64,000 bases of DNA from CALGFI01 sp963786805 (GTDB lineage: Bacteria > Actinomycetota > UBA4738 > HRBIN12): NCBI GenBank assembly GCA_963786805.1, contig CAWBAK010000003.1, positions 62,001 to 126,000 of the forward strand. Reading direction: 5' to 3'. Shown here piece by piece: positions 9,738 through 19,521 of the stretch. The first letter of the stretch is position 1; each line of letters opens with the position of its first letter. Below the pieces are notes generated by a model that did not search any database, was not told the origin of the DNA, and saw nothing but the letters and a program-made list of their open reading frames with translations. A program made the translations under genes and the position numbers.

Positions 9738-11062
9738 GCGACCGCGTCGGGCCGGGCGCCTTCGGGCCCGGGAACGAGCTCGAGCTCGGGTGCCGGCCCG
9801 CACCCTTCGAGTGCGGTGGCGCGTCGCACGTCCGTCGTGAGCAACATCCATACGAGCGCCCATACGATCGCGGTCCCGCCGAGGACCATCACCGTCGGGC
9901 GCGCGCCGAAGCGCTCCGCCGCCCATCCGGTGACGAGCGCGGACGCCGTCAGCGTCAGCGTGATGAGCGCGAAGTCGAAGGCGAACACCCTTCCCCGGAT
10001 CCGGTCGGGAACGATGCGCTGCAGCCCGTAGGACGAGAGGGTCCACTGCGCGCCGCCTCCCAGGTGCGCGAAGCCGACCGCGACGGCGGCCATCCAGAGC
10101 GTCGGCATCGAGCCCAGCGTCATGTACCCGATCCCGAAGACGGCCAGCGCGAGCCCGATCGCCCCGAAGAGGCGCCGATCGTCCGGACCGGAGAGCCACC
10201 GTCCGAGGAACGGCCCGATCAGCGCGCCGACGCCACGGCCCGCCATGAGGACGCCGATCCCGACGTCGCTCGCCCCGAATTCGTCGTGCGCGAACACCGC
10301 GATGAGCGTCACCGCGCCGGCCGCGATCCCGAAACCGGCCTTGACGGTGACGAGCGCGAGCACGCGATGGTCCCGTCGCGCGTAGCGGATCGTCTCGACG
10401 GTCGCGCGGATCACGTTGGTCTCGACCTCCTCGGTGCGGTCGGCCGAGAACGGGCGCCGAACGCGCGCGATCAGCAACCCGGAGAGCGCGAAGCTCGCGG
10501 CGTCGATCAGGAAGGCCGCGTCGCGCCCGAGCACCGCGGCGACGAGGCCGCCGAGCCCCGCCCCCACCGCGAGCATGGTCCCCCACAGCGATCCCGAGAG
10601 CGCGTTCGCGGGTCCGAGGTCACGCGGCTCGACGAGGTTCGGCAGGGCGGCGCTCGAGGCCGGGTCGAAGACGGCCGCGAACGACGACGTCACGGCGAGC
10701 AGCGGGTAGGCGATCCAGATCGTCCCGGCGTCGTTCACGAACAGGAACCCGAGGCAGAGGAACGCCCTGGCCACGTCGCAGAGCACCATCAGCCACTTGC
10801 GGTTCAGGCGGTCGGTCAGCACGCCGCCGATCGGGGACATCAGGAAGAAGGGGATCTCCTGGGACGCGATCAGCACCGCCACGGAGACGGCCGAGCCGGT
10901 GATGTCCAGGGTGAGCCCGAACAGGGCGACCAGCAGGAACCAATCGCCTCCGAGCGAGATCAGCGACGCCAGATAGAGCTTGCGGAAATCGGGGTTGCGC
11001 CGGAGCAGCGAGAGCGCGGCCCGGACGCCTCCCAGCTCCTCGACCGGTTCGCGCGACGCCAC
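9662..11062 (-). CDS. MFS transporter, EntS-like (MFS_3 type)
   Basis: Twelve-helix major facilitator, probably an exporter; substrate unknown. About 466 residues from GTG 11062 (a TTG at 11086 would add eight). Features include the short loop GGVLTDRLNRKWLM between helices 2 and 3 (the MFS motif A region) and a second half beginning about residue 220 with similar topology. The C-terminal 25 residues are Gly/Ala/Asp-rich and are encoded antisense to the end of lemA. That tail may be real or may result from an unnoticed frame error that skips an earlier stop. Confidence 0.85.
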   Translation of the reverse strand: MASREPVEELGGVRAALSLLRRNPDFRKLYLASLISLGGDWFLLVALFGLTLDITGSAVSVAVLIASQEIPFFLMSPIGGVLTDRLNRKWLMVLCDVARAFLCLGFLFVNDAGTIWIAYPLLAVTSSFAAVFDPASSAALPNLVEPRDLGPANALSGSLWGTMLAVGAGLGGLVAAVLGRDAAFLIDAASFALSGLLIARVRRPFSADRTEEVETNVIRATVETIRYARRDHRVLALVTVKAGFGIAAGAVTLIAVFAHDEFGASDVGIGVLMAGRGVGALIGPFLGRWLSGPDDRRLFGAIGLALAVFGIGYMTLGSMPTLWMAAVAVGFAHLGGGAQWTLSSYGLQRIVPDRIRGRVFAFDFALITLTLTASALVTGWAAERFGARPTVMVLGGTAIVWALVWMLLTTDVRRATALEGCGPAPELELVPGPEGARPDAVAYEGEPSGGVGGAGDVDAGDCGTGG

Positions 11063-11130
11063 GGCGATTTGCCAGACTACAGGCAACGCGTCGGCCGGCA
11101 GACCGGCGGACGAACCGAAGGGAGCGAGCC

Positions 11131-11777
11131 GTGCTCGAGGACTTCACCTGGTTCCGGCAGTCCGCGATGCGCTACACGGGCGACGGGCTGCGGCTCTTCA
11201 TCGACCCCTGGGGGACCGATGCCCGAGGACGCCCCCGCGGACCTCATCCTGATCACGCATGCCCACGACGACCATCTGCAGCCGAGCGAGATCGAGCGCC
11301 TCAGCGGGACCGATACGAAGGTGGTGGCGCCGCGGGACGTCGCGAAGGAGCTCTCGGGAGACGTGACGGCCGTCGCGCCGGGCGAATCCCACGAGATCGC
11401 GGGGGTCCGGTTCGAGACCGTCCCGGCCTACAACGTCGCCGAGGAGCGGCTCGACATGCACCCGAAGATCGAACAACTGGGTCGGATACGTGATCGAGCT
11501 CGGCGGCCGTCGCTACTACCACGCGGGCGACACCGACGCGGTGCCCGAGCTCGAGTCGCTCACCACGGATGTCGCGATGGTCCCGATCGGTGGCACCTAC
11601 ACGATGGACGTGCCCGAGGCCGCCGGGCTCGTGAAGGCGATGCGGCCGCAGCTCGCGGTCCCGATGCACTACGGGTTCGTGGTCGGCTCGCCTTCGGATG
11701 CCGGCCGGTTCGAGAAGGAGGCGGCGCCCGTCCGGGTCGAGGTGTTGAAGCCGACCAACCAGTTCGAGCTGCCCTAG
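11131..11777 (+). CDS. Metal-dependent hydrolase, beta-lactamase fold (frame broken)
   Basis: UlaG/UPF0173-type metallo-beta-lactamase-fold hydrolase of unknown substrate. The metal-binding THAHDDH motif is encoded near 11255-11275, AGDTD near 11522 and MHYGF near 11665; these are the expected His/Asp ligands. The frame changes twice. In the five-G run at 11212-11216, removing one G joins DPWG to PEDAPADL. Between about 11470 and 11485 the true sequence cannot be decided. With both repaired the protein is about 214 residues, normal for the family. The GTG start follows GAAGGGAGC. Confidence 0.8.
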
Positions 11778-11802
11778 AGACAAGAGAGAGAGAGGAGCGA
11801 CG

Positions 11803-12708
11803 ATGGCGCTCGGCTACGACAAGCCGCTGTACATCCTCGCGTTCGATCACCGCGGATCGTTCCAGAAGAAGTTCTTCGGCGTGGCGGGCGAGCCCAACGA
11901 CGAGGAGACCGCGCGGATCTCGGATGCGAAGAAGGTGATCTCCGAGGGCGCCAAGCGCGCCGTCGACGAAGGCGCTCCTCGCGAGTCCGCCGGCGTCCTG
12001 GTGGACGAGCAGTTCGGGGCCGACATCGCCCGGGACGCGAAGGCGTCCGGCCTCCTGCTCGCGATGCCCGTGGAGAAGAGCGGCCAGGACGAGTTCGACT
12101 TCCAATACGACGAGGACTTCGGCACGCACATCGAGGAGTTCGACCCGGACTTCTCCAAGGTGCTCGTCCGCTACAACCCCGAGGCGGATCAGGAGATGAA
12201 CGCCCGGCAGGCCGAGCGGCTTCGCCGGCTGGGCGACTGGCTCCACGAACACGACCGCAAGTTCCTGTTCGAGCTGCTCGTGCCGGCGACGCCCGAGCAG
12301 ATCCAGGCCGCCGGGGGCGACGAGGACCGGTGGGACAAGGAGGAGCGCCCCAAGCTGATGAAGGTCGCGATCGAGGAGCTGCAGGGTCTCGGGGTCGAAC
12401 CCGACATCTGGAAGATCGAAGGCATCGACCGGCGCGAGGACTGCGAGATGATCTCGGCGACCGCGAGGGCCGGAGGACGCGACGGCGTCGCGTGCGTGGT
12501 CCTCGGGCGCGGCGCCGACGATGCGCGGGTCGACCATTGGCTGCGCATGGGATCGGGCGTCCCCGGATACATCGGGTTCGCGATCGGACGCTCGATCTGG
12601 TGGGATCCGCTGAAAGCGTTCGTCGACGGCAACCTGGGTCGCGAGGAAGCTGCCAAGCAGATCGCGGCCAACTACCGTCGTTTCATCGACGTGTACAACG
12701 GAGGATAG
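11803..12708 (+). CDS. DUF2090 family protein, aldolase-like
   Basis: 301-residue cytosolic protein of the DUF2090 family, which is related to the C-terminal domain of 2-deoxy-5-keto-D-gluconate-6-phosphate aldolases. It begins with the recognisable LYILAFDHRGSFQKKFFG and carries further TIM-barrel-like strands: LLLAMPVEKSG, KFLFELLVPAT, DIWKIEGID and GYIGFAIGRSIWWDPL. The lysine and acidic residues at the strand ends suit a phosphosugar aldolase, but the substrate is unknown. GAGAGAGGAG precedes the ATG. A dodecin gene follows 10 nt downstream and is probably co-transcribed. Confidence 0.8.
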   Translation: MALGYDKPLYILAFDHRGSFQKKFFGVAGEPNDEETARISDAKKVISEGAKRAVDEGAPRESAGVLVDEQFGADIARDAKASGLLLAMPVEKSGQDEFDFQYDEDFGTHIEEFDPDFSKVLVRYNPEADQEMNARQAERLRRLGDWLHEHDRKFLFELLVPATPEQIQAAGGDEDRWDKEERPKLMKVAIEELQGLGVEPDIWKIEGIDRREDCEMISATARAGGRDGVACVVLGRGADDARVDHWLRMGSGVPGYIGFAIGRSIWWDPLKAFVDGNLGREEAAKQIAANYRRFIDVYNGG

Positions 12709-12718
12709 GGGAGTGGCG

Positions 12719-12928
12719 ATGGCAGTCATCAAGACGATCGACCTGGTCGGTGTCTCGTCGGAGTCCTGGCGAGACGCGGCACACTCGGCGCTGTCGGAGG
12801 CGTCGAAGACAATCCGAGGGATCGAGAACATGGACATCCTGAGCACGAGTGCGGTCGTGAGCGACGGAGCGATCTCGGAGTACCACACCGCGGTCCGGAT
12901 CAGCTTCCGGATCGAGCGGACGGGCTAG
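12719..12928 (+). CDS. Dodecin-family small protein
   Basis: Dodecins are 65-75-residue proteins that assemble into hollow 12-mers and store flavin. This 69-residue protein has the beta-alpha-beta-beta layout with IKTIDLVGVSSESWRDAA, SEASKTIRGIENMDIL and YHTAVRISFRIE. The Trp that usually sandwiches the isoalloxazine ring (in a W-[FE]-E/D-V context) is replaced by Asn-Met here, so flavin binding may be altered. ATG 12719 is preceded by AGGGGAG; a GTG at 12713 is possible. Confidence 0.82.
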   Translation: MAVIKTIDLVGVSSESWRDAAHSALSEASKTIRGIENMDILSTSAVVSDGAISEYHTAVRISFRIERTG

Positions 12929-12955
12929 GGTTCCTCTCCGCGGTCCGGCTCGCCC

Positions 12956-12961
12956 TAGACT
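12956..12961 (+). promoter_or_regulatory. -10 element of a leaderless gene
   Basis: TAGACT lies 6 nt before the GTG start of the cyclase/ATPase gene; no ribosome binding site is present. Confidence 0.6.
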
Positions 12962-12967
12962 CCGTTC

Positions 12968-15900
12968 GTGCGGCGATGCCCGAGCTGTGGCGAGGAGAAC
13001 GACGAGCGCGCTCGTTTCTGCTGGTCGTGCGGCGGCTCCCTCGACGAGGGGCGCGCTCCCACGTCCGAGGAGCGCAAGGTCGTCTCGGTTCTGTTCGTGG
13101 ACCTCGTGGGGTTCACCGCGAGGTCGGATCAGAGCGATCCGGAGGACGTTCGCGCCACCCTGCGCGTCTACCACGAGCGGCTGAAGCGCGAGATCGAGCG
13201 GTTCGGCGGGACCGTCGAGAAGTTCGTCGGGGACGCCGTGATGGCCGTGTTCGGCGCGCCCGTCGCGCACGAGGACGACGCCGAACGCGCCGTCCGCGCC
13301 TCGCTGCGCATCGCCGAGGCGATCCAGGAGCTGAACGAGGAGCGACCCGGGCTCGACCTCGCGATCCGCGCGGCGGTGAATACGGGCGAGGCCGTCGTCA
13401 CACTCGGCGCCCGGCCCGAGGCGGGAGAGGGCTTCGTGACCGGGGACGTCGTCAACGTCGCGTCGCGGCTGCAAGGCATCGCACCGGTCGGGGGCGTCGT
13501 CGTGGGCGAGCTCACGTATCGCGCGACGCGCGGCGTGATCGAGTACGAGGAGCTCGAACCGGTCAGCGTCAAGGGCAAGGAGGATGCGCTGCCGGTCTGG
13601 CGCGCGATCGAGGCCCGGAGCCGTTTCGGGGTCGACGTCGAACAGCAGACGAAGGTCCCGCTGATCGGCCGCGATCGCGAGTTGAACCTGTTGCGGGAGC
13701 TTGTTCGGCGGCATCGAGCGAGATGCAACCACGCAGCTCGTCACCCTCGTCGGTGAACCGGGGGTGGGCAAGAGCCGGCTCGTCTGGGAGTTCCAGCGAT
13801 TCGTCGACGACCTGCCGGACATCGTGTATTGGCGGCAGGGACGGTGCCTCCCGTACGGCGAGGGGATCACGTTCTGGGCTCTCGGCGAGGTGGTGAAGTC
13901 GCACGCCGGGATCTTGGAGAGCGATACGCCGGATCAGGCTGCAAGCAAGCTCGAGCTTGCCGTCTCGGAGATCGTCGAGGAGGAAGGCGAACGGGACTGG
14001 ATCCGCTCGCGCCTGGAACCGCTCGTCGGTCTGGAGGAGGCCCAGACGGCCGAGCGAGAGGAATCGTTCACCGCCTGGAGGACCTTCCTCGAAGCGATCG
14101 CGTCGACCAGGCCATTGGTCCTGGTCTTCGAGGACCTGCACTGGGCCGATCCGGCGATGCTCGCGTTCGTCGAGCATCTCGCGGATTGGGCGAGCGGGGT
14201 GCCGCTCTTCGTCCTATGCACCGCCCGGCCCGAGCTCTACGAGCGGGATCCGGGTTGGGGCGGTGGCAAGCGCAACCACACGGCCGTCTCGCTCGCGCCG
14301 CTGAGCTCCGAGGAGACCGCACAGCTGATCGGCGCCCTGCTCGACCGCACGGTCCTGCCGGCAGAGACCCAGACGGCGCTGCTCGCTCGTGCCGGCGGGA
14401 ACCCGCTGTACGCGGAGGAGTTCATCCGGATGCTGGTGGACCGCGGCGTGCTGGCGCGCAGCGGAGCGACGTGGGACCTGACCTCAGGCGAGGACGAGAT
14501 CCCCGTTCCCGAGACCGTTCAGGCGCTGATCGCCGCTCGTCTCGACACGCTCTCGCCCGAGCGCAAGGCGCTGCTCCAGGACGCCGCGGTGATCGGCAAG
14601 GTCTTCTGGGCGGGGGCGCTCGCCGAGATGGGCGGGATCGACGCCCGGCTCGTGCGCGAAGGCCTCCACGAGCTGGCGCGCAAGGAGCTCCTTCGTCCGG
14701 CGCGCCGGCCCTCGATCGAGGGCGAGACCGAGTATGCGTTCTGGCATCTGCTCGTCCGAGACGTCGCGTACGGCCAGATCCCGCGCGCCTCGCGCGCCGC
14801 CAAACATCAGGCCGCTGCGGCCTGGATCGAGAAGATCGCGGGCGAACGGCTTGCCGACAGCTCGGAGCTGCTCGCCTATCACTACGAACAGGCACTCGAG
14901 CTCGCGCGCGCCGCGGGCGTCGACACGGCCGATGCAGAGAAGCAGGCGCTCCGGTTCCTGATGCTCGCTGCCGAGCGAGCGATCCGGCTCGACGTGTCGA
15001 AAGCCAGCCTGTATTTCGAACGCGCCCTCGCGCTCACCCGTCCGGGTGATCCCAACCGGTTCGCCGCGCTCATGCTGGGAGGCCGTCTCGGGGTGTCCGG
15101 GGGCGCATCTTCGGACCGGGCGGACGAGCTCCTCACCGAAGCGGCCACCGAGGCTCGAGCGATTGGGGATGGCCCGGCAGAGGCCGAGGCCCTCTCATGG
15201 CTCTCGAGGAACGCGTGGCAGCAGGGGGACACCGCTCGCCAGACCGAGCTGCTCGGAGCCGCGATGCGCATCATGGAGGGGCGGCCACCGAGCCCCGCCC
15301 TCGCCAACGTGCTGTCGAGGCTCGTCGCCTCGCACGGCCTGGCCGGCCGAAGCGAGCAGGCGATCGCCGCAGCCGAGATGGCGCTGCCCGTCGTGCGCGA
15401 GTTCGGAAATGAGACGGATCTCGCGGTGGTGCTCCAGATGCGAGGGCAGGCGCGAACCGACCTGGGTGATGTGTCCGGCGGGTTCGCCGACCTGCGGGAG
15501 GGTCTGCGGATCGCCATCGAGTCGATGTCGGTGCCGGCCGGCTTCACCGCGGCCGCGCACGTGAACCTCGGCGACAACGTGTGGTTCGCGGAGGGGCCGG
15601 AGAAAGGGCAGGCGCTGTATGAGGCCGGCGCGGAGGTGGGCGATCGTCGCGGTGCCGCTCGGCACGCCGACTGGGCTCGGATGCAGTCGATGTGGACGAG
15701 CTACGACCTCGGAGCGTGGGACTCGCTGCTCGACGTGGGACAGGGGATCCTGAGCCGAGAGATCGAGCGCGGCAGCGGTACCGGCACGCAGATCGCGATC
15801 CTCACCGAGACCTATCGGCGAGACGTCCTGCTTCACCGCGGCGTTCCCAACGCCGACGAGGGGATCGAGGAGACGCTGTTGCCGCGGGCGCGGGAGATCG

Positions 15901-16424
15901 GCGACGGCCAGGTCGTCGTTCCGGCCTTCCGCGTGGCGGCGCTCGCTCGGGGAGATCAGGGGGACGTCGGAGGTGCGCTGGCGCTTGTGGAGGAGCTCGA
16001 TGAGCTGCTCCGGGGGCGTGTCGGCTTTCGGAGCTGGCTCCTCGACTGGGCGTCGCGTGTGTGCCTGGCCGCCGGTGCGGCCGAGCTCCTCCGGTCTCTC
16101 GTCCAGCAGGGGATCGAGCACATGGTGAGGGACGCCACCAGCCTGACCGCGGGACGGGCCGTCCTGGCCGAGCTCGAGGGTGACCTGCTCGCCTCGTTGG
16201 AGGGCTACGACGACGCCGCCACGCGATGGGCGACCTTCCCTTCGGTCCTGGAGTCGGGGCACGCGTTGGCCGGCGCCGGGCGGTGCCTGCTGGAGCTCGG
16301 ACGGGCGAACGAGGCGGCCGACCGTTTCCGCTCGGCTCGCGACCGCTATCGCTCGCTGCAGGCGGCACCGCTGGTCGCGCAGATGGACTCGATGCTCGCG
16401 CGCGCCACCGCCAAGACCTCCTAG
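12968..16424 (+). CDS. Class III nucleotide cyclase with ATPase and TPR domains (frame broken)
   Basis: Large cytosolic signalling protein of about 1,150 residues. Order: a zinc ribbon (Cys4, 7, 18, 21); one class III adenylate/guanylate cyclase domain with metal-binding Asp45 in FVDLVGFT, then KFVGDAVMAVFG and GDVVNVASRLQ; a STAND/AAA_16-type ATPase with GEPGVGKSRL and a Walker-B-like FEDLHWAD; then alpha-helical TPR-like repeats to the C-terminus. The cyclase and ATPase parts are in different frames: one extra base near 13699 (CTTGTTC where CTGTTC gives ELFGGI) separates them. Comparable cyclase-ATPase proteins are common in mycobacteria. Activity seems possible, since the cyclase keeps its key residues. 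Confidence 0.88.
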
Positions 16425-16434
16425 ACGTCACCGA

Positions 16435-16440
16435 TAGACT
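16435..16440 (+). promoter_or_regulatory. -10 element of leaderless purA
   Basis: TAGACT ends 7 nt before the purA ATG at 16448, placing the predicted transcription start on the start codon. It lies just after the stop of the upstream cyclase gene and probably drives the purA-purL cluster. Confidence 0.65.
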
Positions 16441-16447
16441 CGGGCCG

Positions 16448-17746
16448 ATGCCTGCCTCGATCGTCGTCGGGACCCAGTGGGGGGACGAGGGCAAGGGCAA
16501 GGCGACCGACTACCTCGCCGACCGGATGGACTTCGTGGTCCGGTACCAGGGCGGGAACAACGCCGGCCACACGATCTTGGCCGAAGGACACACGCTCAAG
16601 CTCCAGCTGATCCCCTCGGGCATCCTGTATCCGCACCTGACGTCGGTGATCGCCGACGGCGTCGTGGTCGATCCGCGAGTGCTGCTCGCTGAGATGGACG
16701 GGCTCTCCGCCGTCGGGATCGACCCGTCGCGCCTGGTGGTGAGCGGCAACTGCCACATGATCATGCCGTACCACCTGGAGCTCGAGAAGGTGACCGAGCG
16801 GTTCCTCGGCAAGAACGCGCTCGGCACGACCAAACGAGGGATCGGCCCCGCGTACGGCGACAAGGCGGCGCGCATCGGGCTTCGGATCCAGGACCTGTTC
16901 GACGAGAAGATCTTCCGGGCCAAGCTCGAGATCGTGCTCCGCGAGAAGAACCTGGTCCTCACGCGCGTCTACGGGAGGCTTCCGGTCACGTCGGACCTGA
17001 TCCTCGACGACTACCTCCGATACGCCGAGCGACTGCGTCCGCACGTCGCCGACACGTCCCGGCTGATCCACGATGGGCTCCGGGCCGGGAAGAACGTGCT
17101 GCTCGAGGGCGCGCAGGGCACGATGCTCGATCTGGACAAGGGGACGTATCCGTTCGTCACCTCGTCGAACCCGGTCGCCGGCTACGCCCTCGCGTCGGTC
17201 GGCATCGGTCCCCGCGAGGTGGAGCGTGTCATCGGGATCACGAAGGCGTACGTGACGCGCGTCGGCGCCGGGCCGTTCCCGACCGAGGACACCGGGCCCG
17301 AGGGCGAACGCCTCGGCGAGCGCGGACGGGAGTTCGGGACGGTGACCGGTCGAAAGCGCCGGTGCGGCTGGTTCGACGCCGTCATCGCTCGATACGCGGC
17401 CCGGGTGAACGGCCTCACGGAGCTGTTCGTCACGAAGCTCGATGTGCTGAGCGGCTTCGAGAGCGTGAAGGTGTGCACGGCCTACCGGGCCGACGGGTCG
17501 CTGTACGAAGACGTGCCGTCGCATCAGTCGCACTTCCACGCCGCGGAGCCCGTCTACGAGGAGCTCGAGGGCTGGGACGAGGATCTCGCGCAGGTGCGCG
17601 CGTTCGCCGAGCTTCCCGCGGCGGCGAGGAAGTACCTCGACCGGCTGCAGGATCTGGCCGGCGTGCCGATCGGCGTCGTGTCGGTCGGTCCCGGCCGGGA
17701 GCAGAGTCTTTCCGCCGACGCGACGAGCCACCCGGACGACGCATGA
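16448..17746 (+). CDS. purA: Adenylosuccinate synthetase
   Basis: Converts IMP, aspartate and GTP to adenylosuccinate, the first step from IMP to AMP. 432 residues. The N-terminal GTP-binding loop QWGDEGKGK is encoded near 16470, followed by GGNNAGHT; VEGAQGT-like LLEGAQGTMLD is near residue 219 and TSSNPVAGYA follows. First gene of a tight purine cluster; its stop overlaps purD by 4 nt (ATGA). The gene appears leaderless. Confidence 0.97.
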   Translation: MPASIVVGTQWGDEGKGKATDYLADRMDFVVRYQGGNNAGHTILAEGHTLKLQLIPSGILYPHLTSVIADGVVVDPRVLLAEMDGLSAVGIDPSRLVVSGNCHMIMPYHLELEKVTERFLGKNALGTTKRGIGPAYGDKAARIGLRIQDLFDEKIFRAKLEIVLREKNLVLTRVYGRLPVTSDLILDDYLRYAERLRPHVADTSRLIHDGLRAGKNVLLEGAQGTMLDLDKGTYPFVTSSNPVAGYALASVGIGPREVERVIGITKAYVTRVGAGPFPTEDTGPEGERLGERGREFGTVTGRKRRCGWFDAVIARYAARVNGLTELFVTKLDVLSGFESVKVCTAYRADGSLYEDVPSHQSHFHAAEPVYEELEGWDEDLAQVRAFAELPAAARKYLDRLQDLAGVPIGVVSVGPGREQSLSADATSHPDDA

Positions 17747-19023
17747 GGGTGCTCGTCGTGGGCGGCGGCGCGCGAGAGCATGCGATCGTCTGGCGACTGA
17801 CGCAGAATCCGACGATCGACCGGCTGTTCGCCGCGCCGGGCAACGCCGGCATCGCGCGGGACGCGCACTGCGTCGCCATGGCGGCCGACGACGTTCCCGC
17901 CATCGTGGATCTGGTCGAGCGGGAGCGGATCGACCTCACGGTGATCGGGCCGGAGGGACCGCTGGTGGCCGGACTCGCCGACGAGCTCGACGCGCGGGGG
18001 AACCTCGTGTTCGGGCCGACGCGGGCCGCCGCGCGGATCGAGGGCTCGAAGGCGTGGGCGAAACGGCTCTGCGAGCGCCACGGGGTTCCGGTGGCGCGTT
18101 CGCAGACCGTCGGCTCGATGCCGGAGGCGTTCACCGCCCTCGAGCGGTTCGAGCCGCCGTATGTCGTCAAGGCCGACGGGCTCGCCGCCGGCAAGGGCGT
18201 CGTGATCGCCGAACGGCGCGCGGACGCCGTCGCCGCGCTGTCCGCCGCGCTCGAGGACCACGTGTTCGGATCCGCCGGGTCCACGGTCCTCATCGAGGAG
18301 TTCCTCGAGGGCCGGGAGGTCTCGGCGTTCGCGCTCTCCGACGGCCGCGACATCCTGCCGCTCGCGTTCGCACAGGACTTCAAGCGCATCGGCGAGGGCG
18401 ACACGGGCCCGAACACGGGTGGGATGGGCGCGTACTCGCCGGTCCCGTTCGTCGACGACCAGACCGCCGACCGCATCCTCTACGACGTCTTGGTGCGGAC
18501 GGTCCGGGGGATGGAGGCCGACGGCGTGCCGTACCGCGGCGTCCTGTACGCCGGGATGATGCTCACCGACGACGGCCCCAAGGTCCTCGAGTTCAACGCC
18601 CGGTTCGGCGACCCCGAGGCGCAGGTGGTGATCCCGCGGTTGGGGTCCGATCTCGCGGAGCTGTTCCTCGCGTGCGCCGAGGGCAACCTCGGGCTCTACA
18701 AGGCGAACCTCTCCACCCAGGCTTGCGTCACCGTCGTCCTCGCGTCGGGCGGCTACCCGGAGGAGTACGAGACCGGGGTCGAGATCGCCGGCCTCGAGGA
18801 GGCCGAGCAGGTCGACGGCGCGCTCGTGTTCCACGCCGGGACCGCAGAGCGGCGGGGTAGAGTGGTCACGTCGGGGGGACGGGTCCTGTCCGTGGGCGCG
18901 ATCGGCGACGATCTGGCCGAGGCTCGGGCTCGGGCGTACGAGGCCTGCTCCTCGATCTCGTTCGATGGGATGCAGTACCGCAGGGACATCGCGGCGCTGG
19001 CGTCGGAGGCGGAGGGCAGGTGA
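17743..19023 (+). CDS. purD: Phosphoribosylamine-glycine ligase
   Basis: ATP-grasp enzyme that makes glycinamide ribonucleotide, second step of the IMP pathway. 426 residues starting MRVLVVGGGAREHA, with the ATP-grasp segment YVVKADGLAAGKGV (about residues 137-150), IEEFLEGREVS and the metal-binding LEFNARFGDPEAQ (about 283-295). The start overlaps the purA stop and its stop overlaps purE, showing translational coupling. The C-terminal domain is complete. Confidence 0.97.
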   Translation: MRVLVVGGGAREHAIVWRLTQNPTIDRLFAAPGNAGIARDAHCVAMAADDVPAIVDLVERERIDLTVIGPEGPLVAGLADELDARGNLVFGPTRAAARIEGSKAWAKRLCERHGVPVARSQTVGSMPEAFTALERFEPPYVVKADGLAAGKGVVIAERRADAVAALSAALEDHVFGSAGSTVLIEEFLEGREVSAFALSDGRDILPLAFAQDFKRIGEGDTGPNTGGMGAYSPVPFVDDQTADRILYDVLVRTVRGMEADGVPYRGVLYAGMMLTDDGPKVLEFNARFGDPEAQVVIPRLGSDLAELFLACAEGNLGLYKANLSTQACVTVVLASGGYPEEYETGVEIAGLEEAEQVDGALVFHAGTAERRGRVVTSGGRVLSVGAIGDDLAEARARAYEACSSISFDGMQYRRDIAALASEAEGR

Positions 19024-19493
19024 ACGAACAGGGTCCGCAGGTCGGTGTCCTCGTCGGGTCGCCCGCCGAGCTCGCCGTCATGCAACAGACCACCGCGATC
19101 CTCGAGAAGCTCGAGATCCCGCACGAGATCCGCGTCATGTCGGCTCCCCGCAATCCCGACCTCGTCGACGAGTACGCCCGGACGGCGTTCGAGCGCGGGA
19201 TCAAGGTCGTGATCTGCACGACGGGCATCTCGGGCCACCTCGCGTCCGCGGTCGCCGCGCGAACGGTCCTCCCCGTGATCGGCGTCCCCGTCGCGAGCGA
19301 CCAGATGGCGGGCGATCAGTCGTTGTACGTCACTGCCCAGATGCCCGGGGGCGTCCCGGTCGCGACCGTCGGGGTCGATGCGGGCATGAACGCGGCCGTG
19401 CTGGCCGCCGAGATCCTCGGCGTCGGCGACCCCGACATCCAGAAGCGCCTGTGGCGGTTCAAGGACGACCTGGCGGAGGGCCTGCGGCTGTGA
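19020..19493 (+). CDS. purE: PurE-like protein lacking the catalytic histidine
   Basis: 157 residues with the fold and length of N5-carboxyaminoimidazole ribonucleotide mutase (PurE). VGVLVGS, the ILEKLEIPHEIRVMSA strand-helix unit and the GVPVATVGVD end of the family are clear. However, the invariant SAHR motif is SAPRNP here (Pro43 where the general acid/base His sits), the GSxSD motif is GSPAE (Glu17 for Asp19 of E. coli), and GGAAHLPG is TTGISGHLAS. It sits inside the pur operon with 4-nt overlap to purD, and no purK is present. It is a strongly diverged PurE; whether it catalyses the same reaction is open. Confidence 0.8.
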   Translation: MNEQGPQVGVLVGSPAELAVMQQTTAILEKLEIPHEIRVMSAPRNPDLVDEYARTAFERGIKVVICTTGISGHLASAVAARTVLPVIGVPVASDQMAGDQSLYVTAQMPGGVPVATVGVDAGMNAAVLAAEILGVGDPDIQKRLWRFKDDLAEGLRL

Positions 19494-19521
19494 GCCTGCG
19501 CTCCGCCGTCCCGCCGGAGCG

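Noticed and set aside
9086..11938. A 950-codon open frame on the plus strand opposite the MFS transporter
   Set aside because: Arg/Gly/Glu/Pro-rich antisense reading of a membrane protein gene; only its short part near 11220-11480 is real, as a piece of the broken hydrolase gene.
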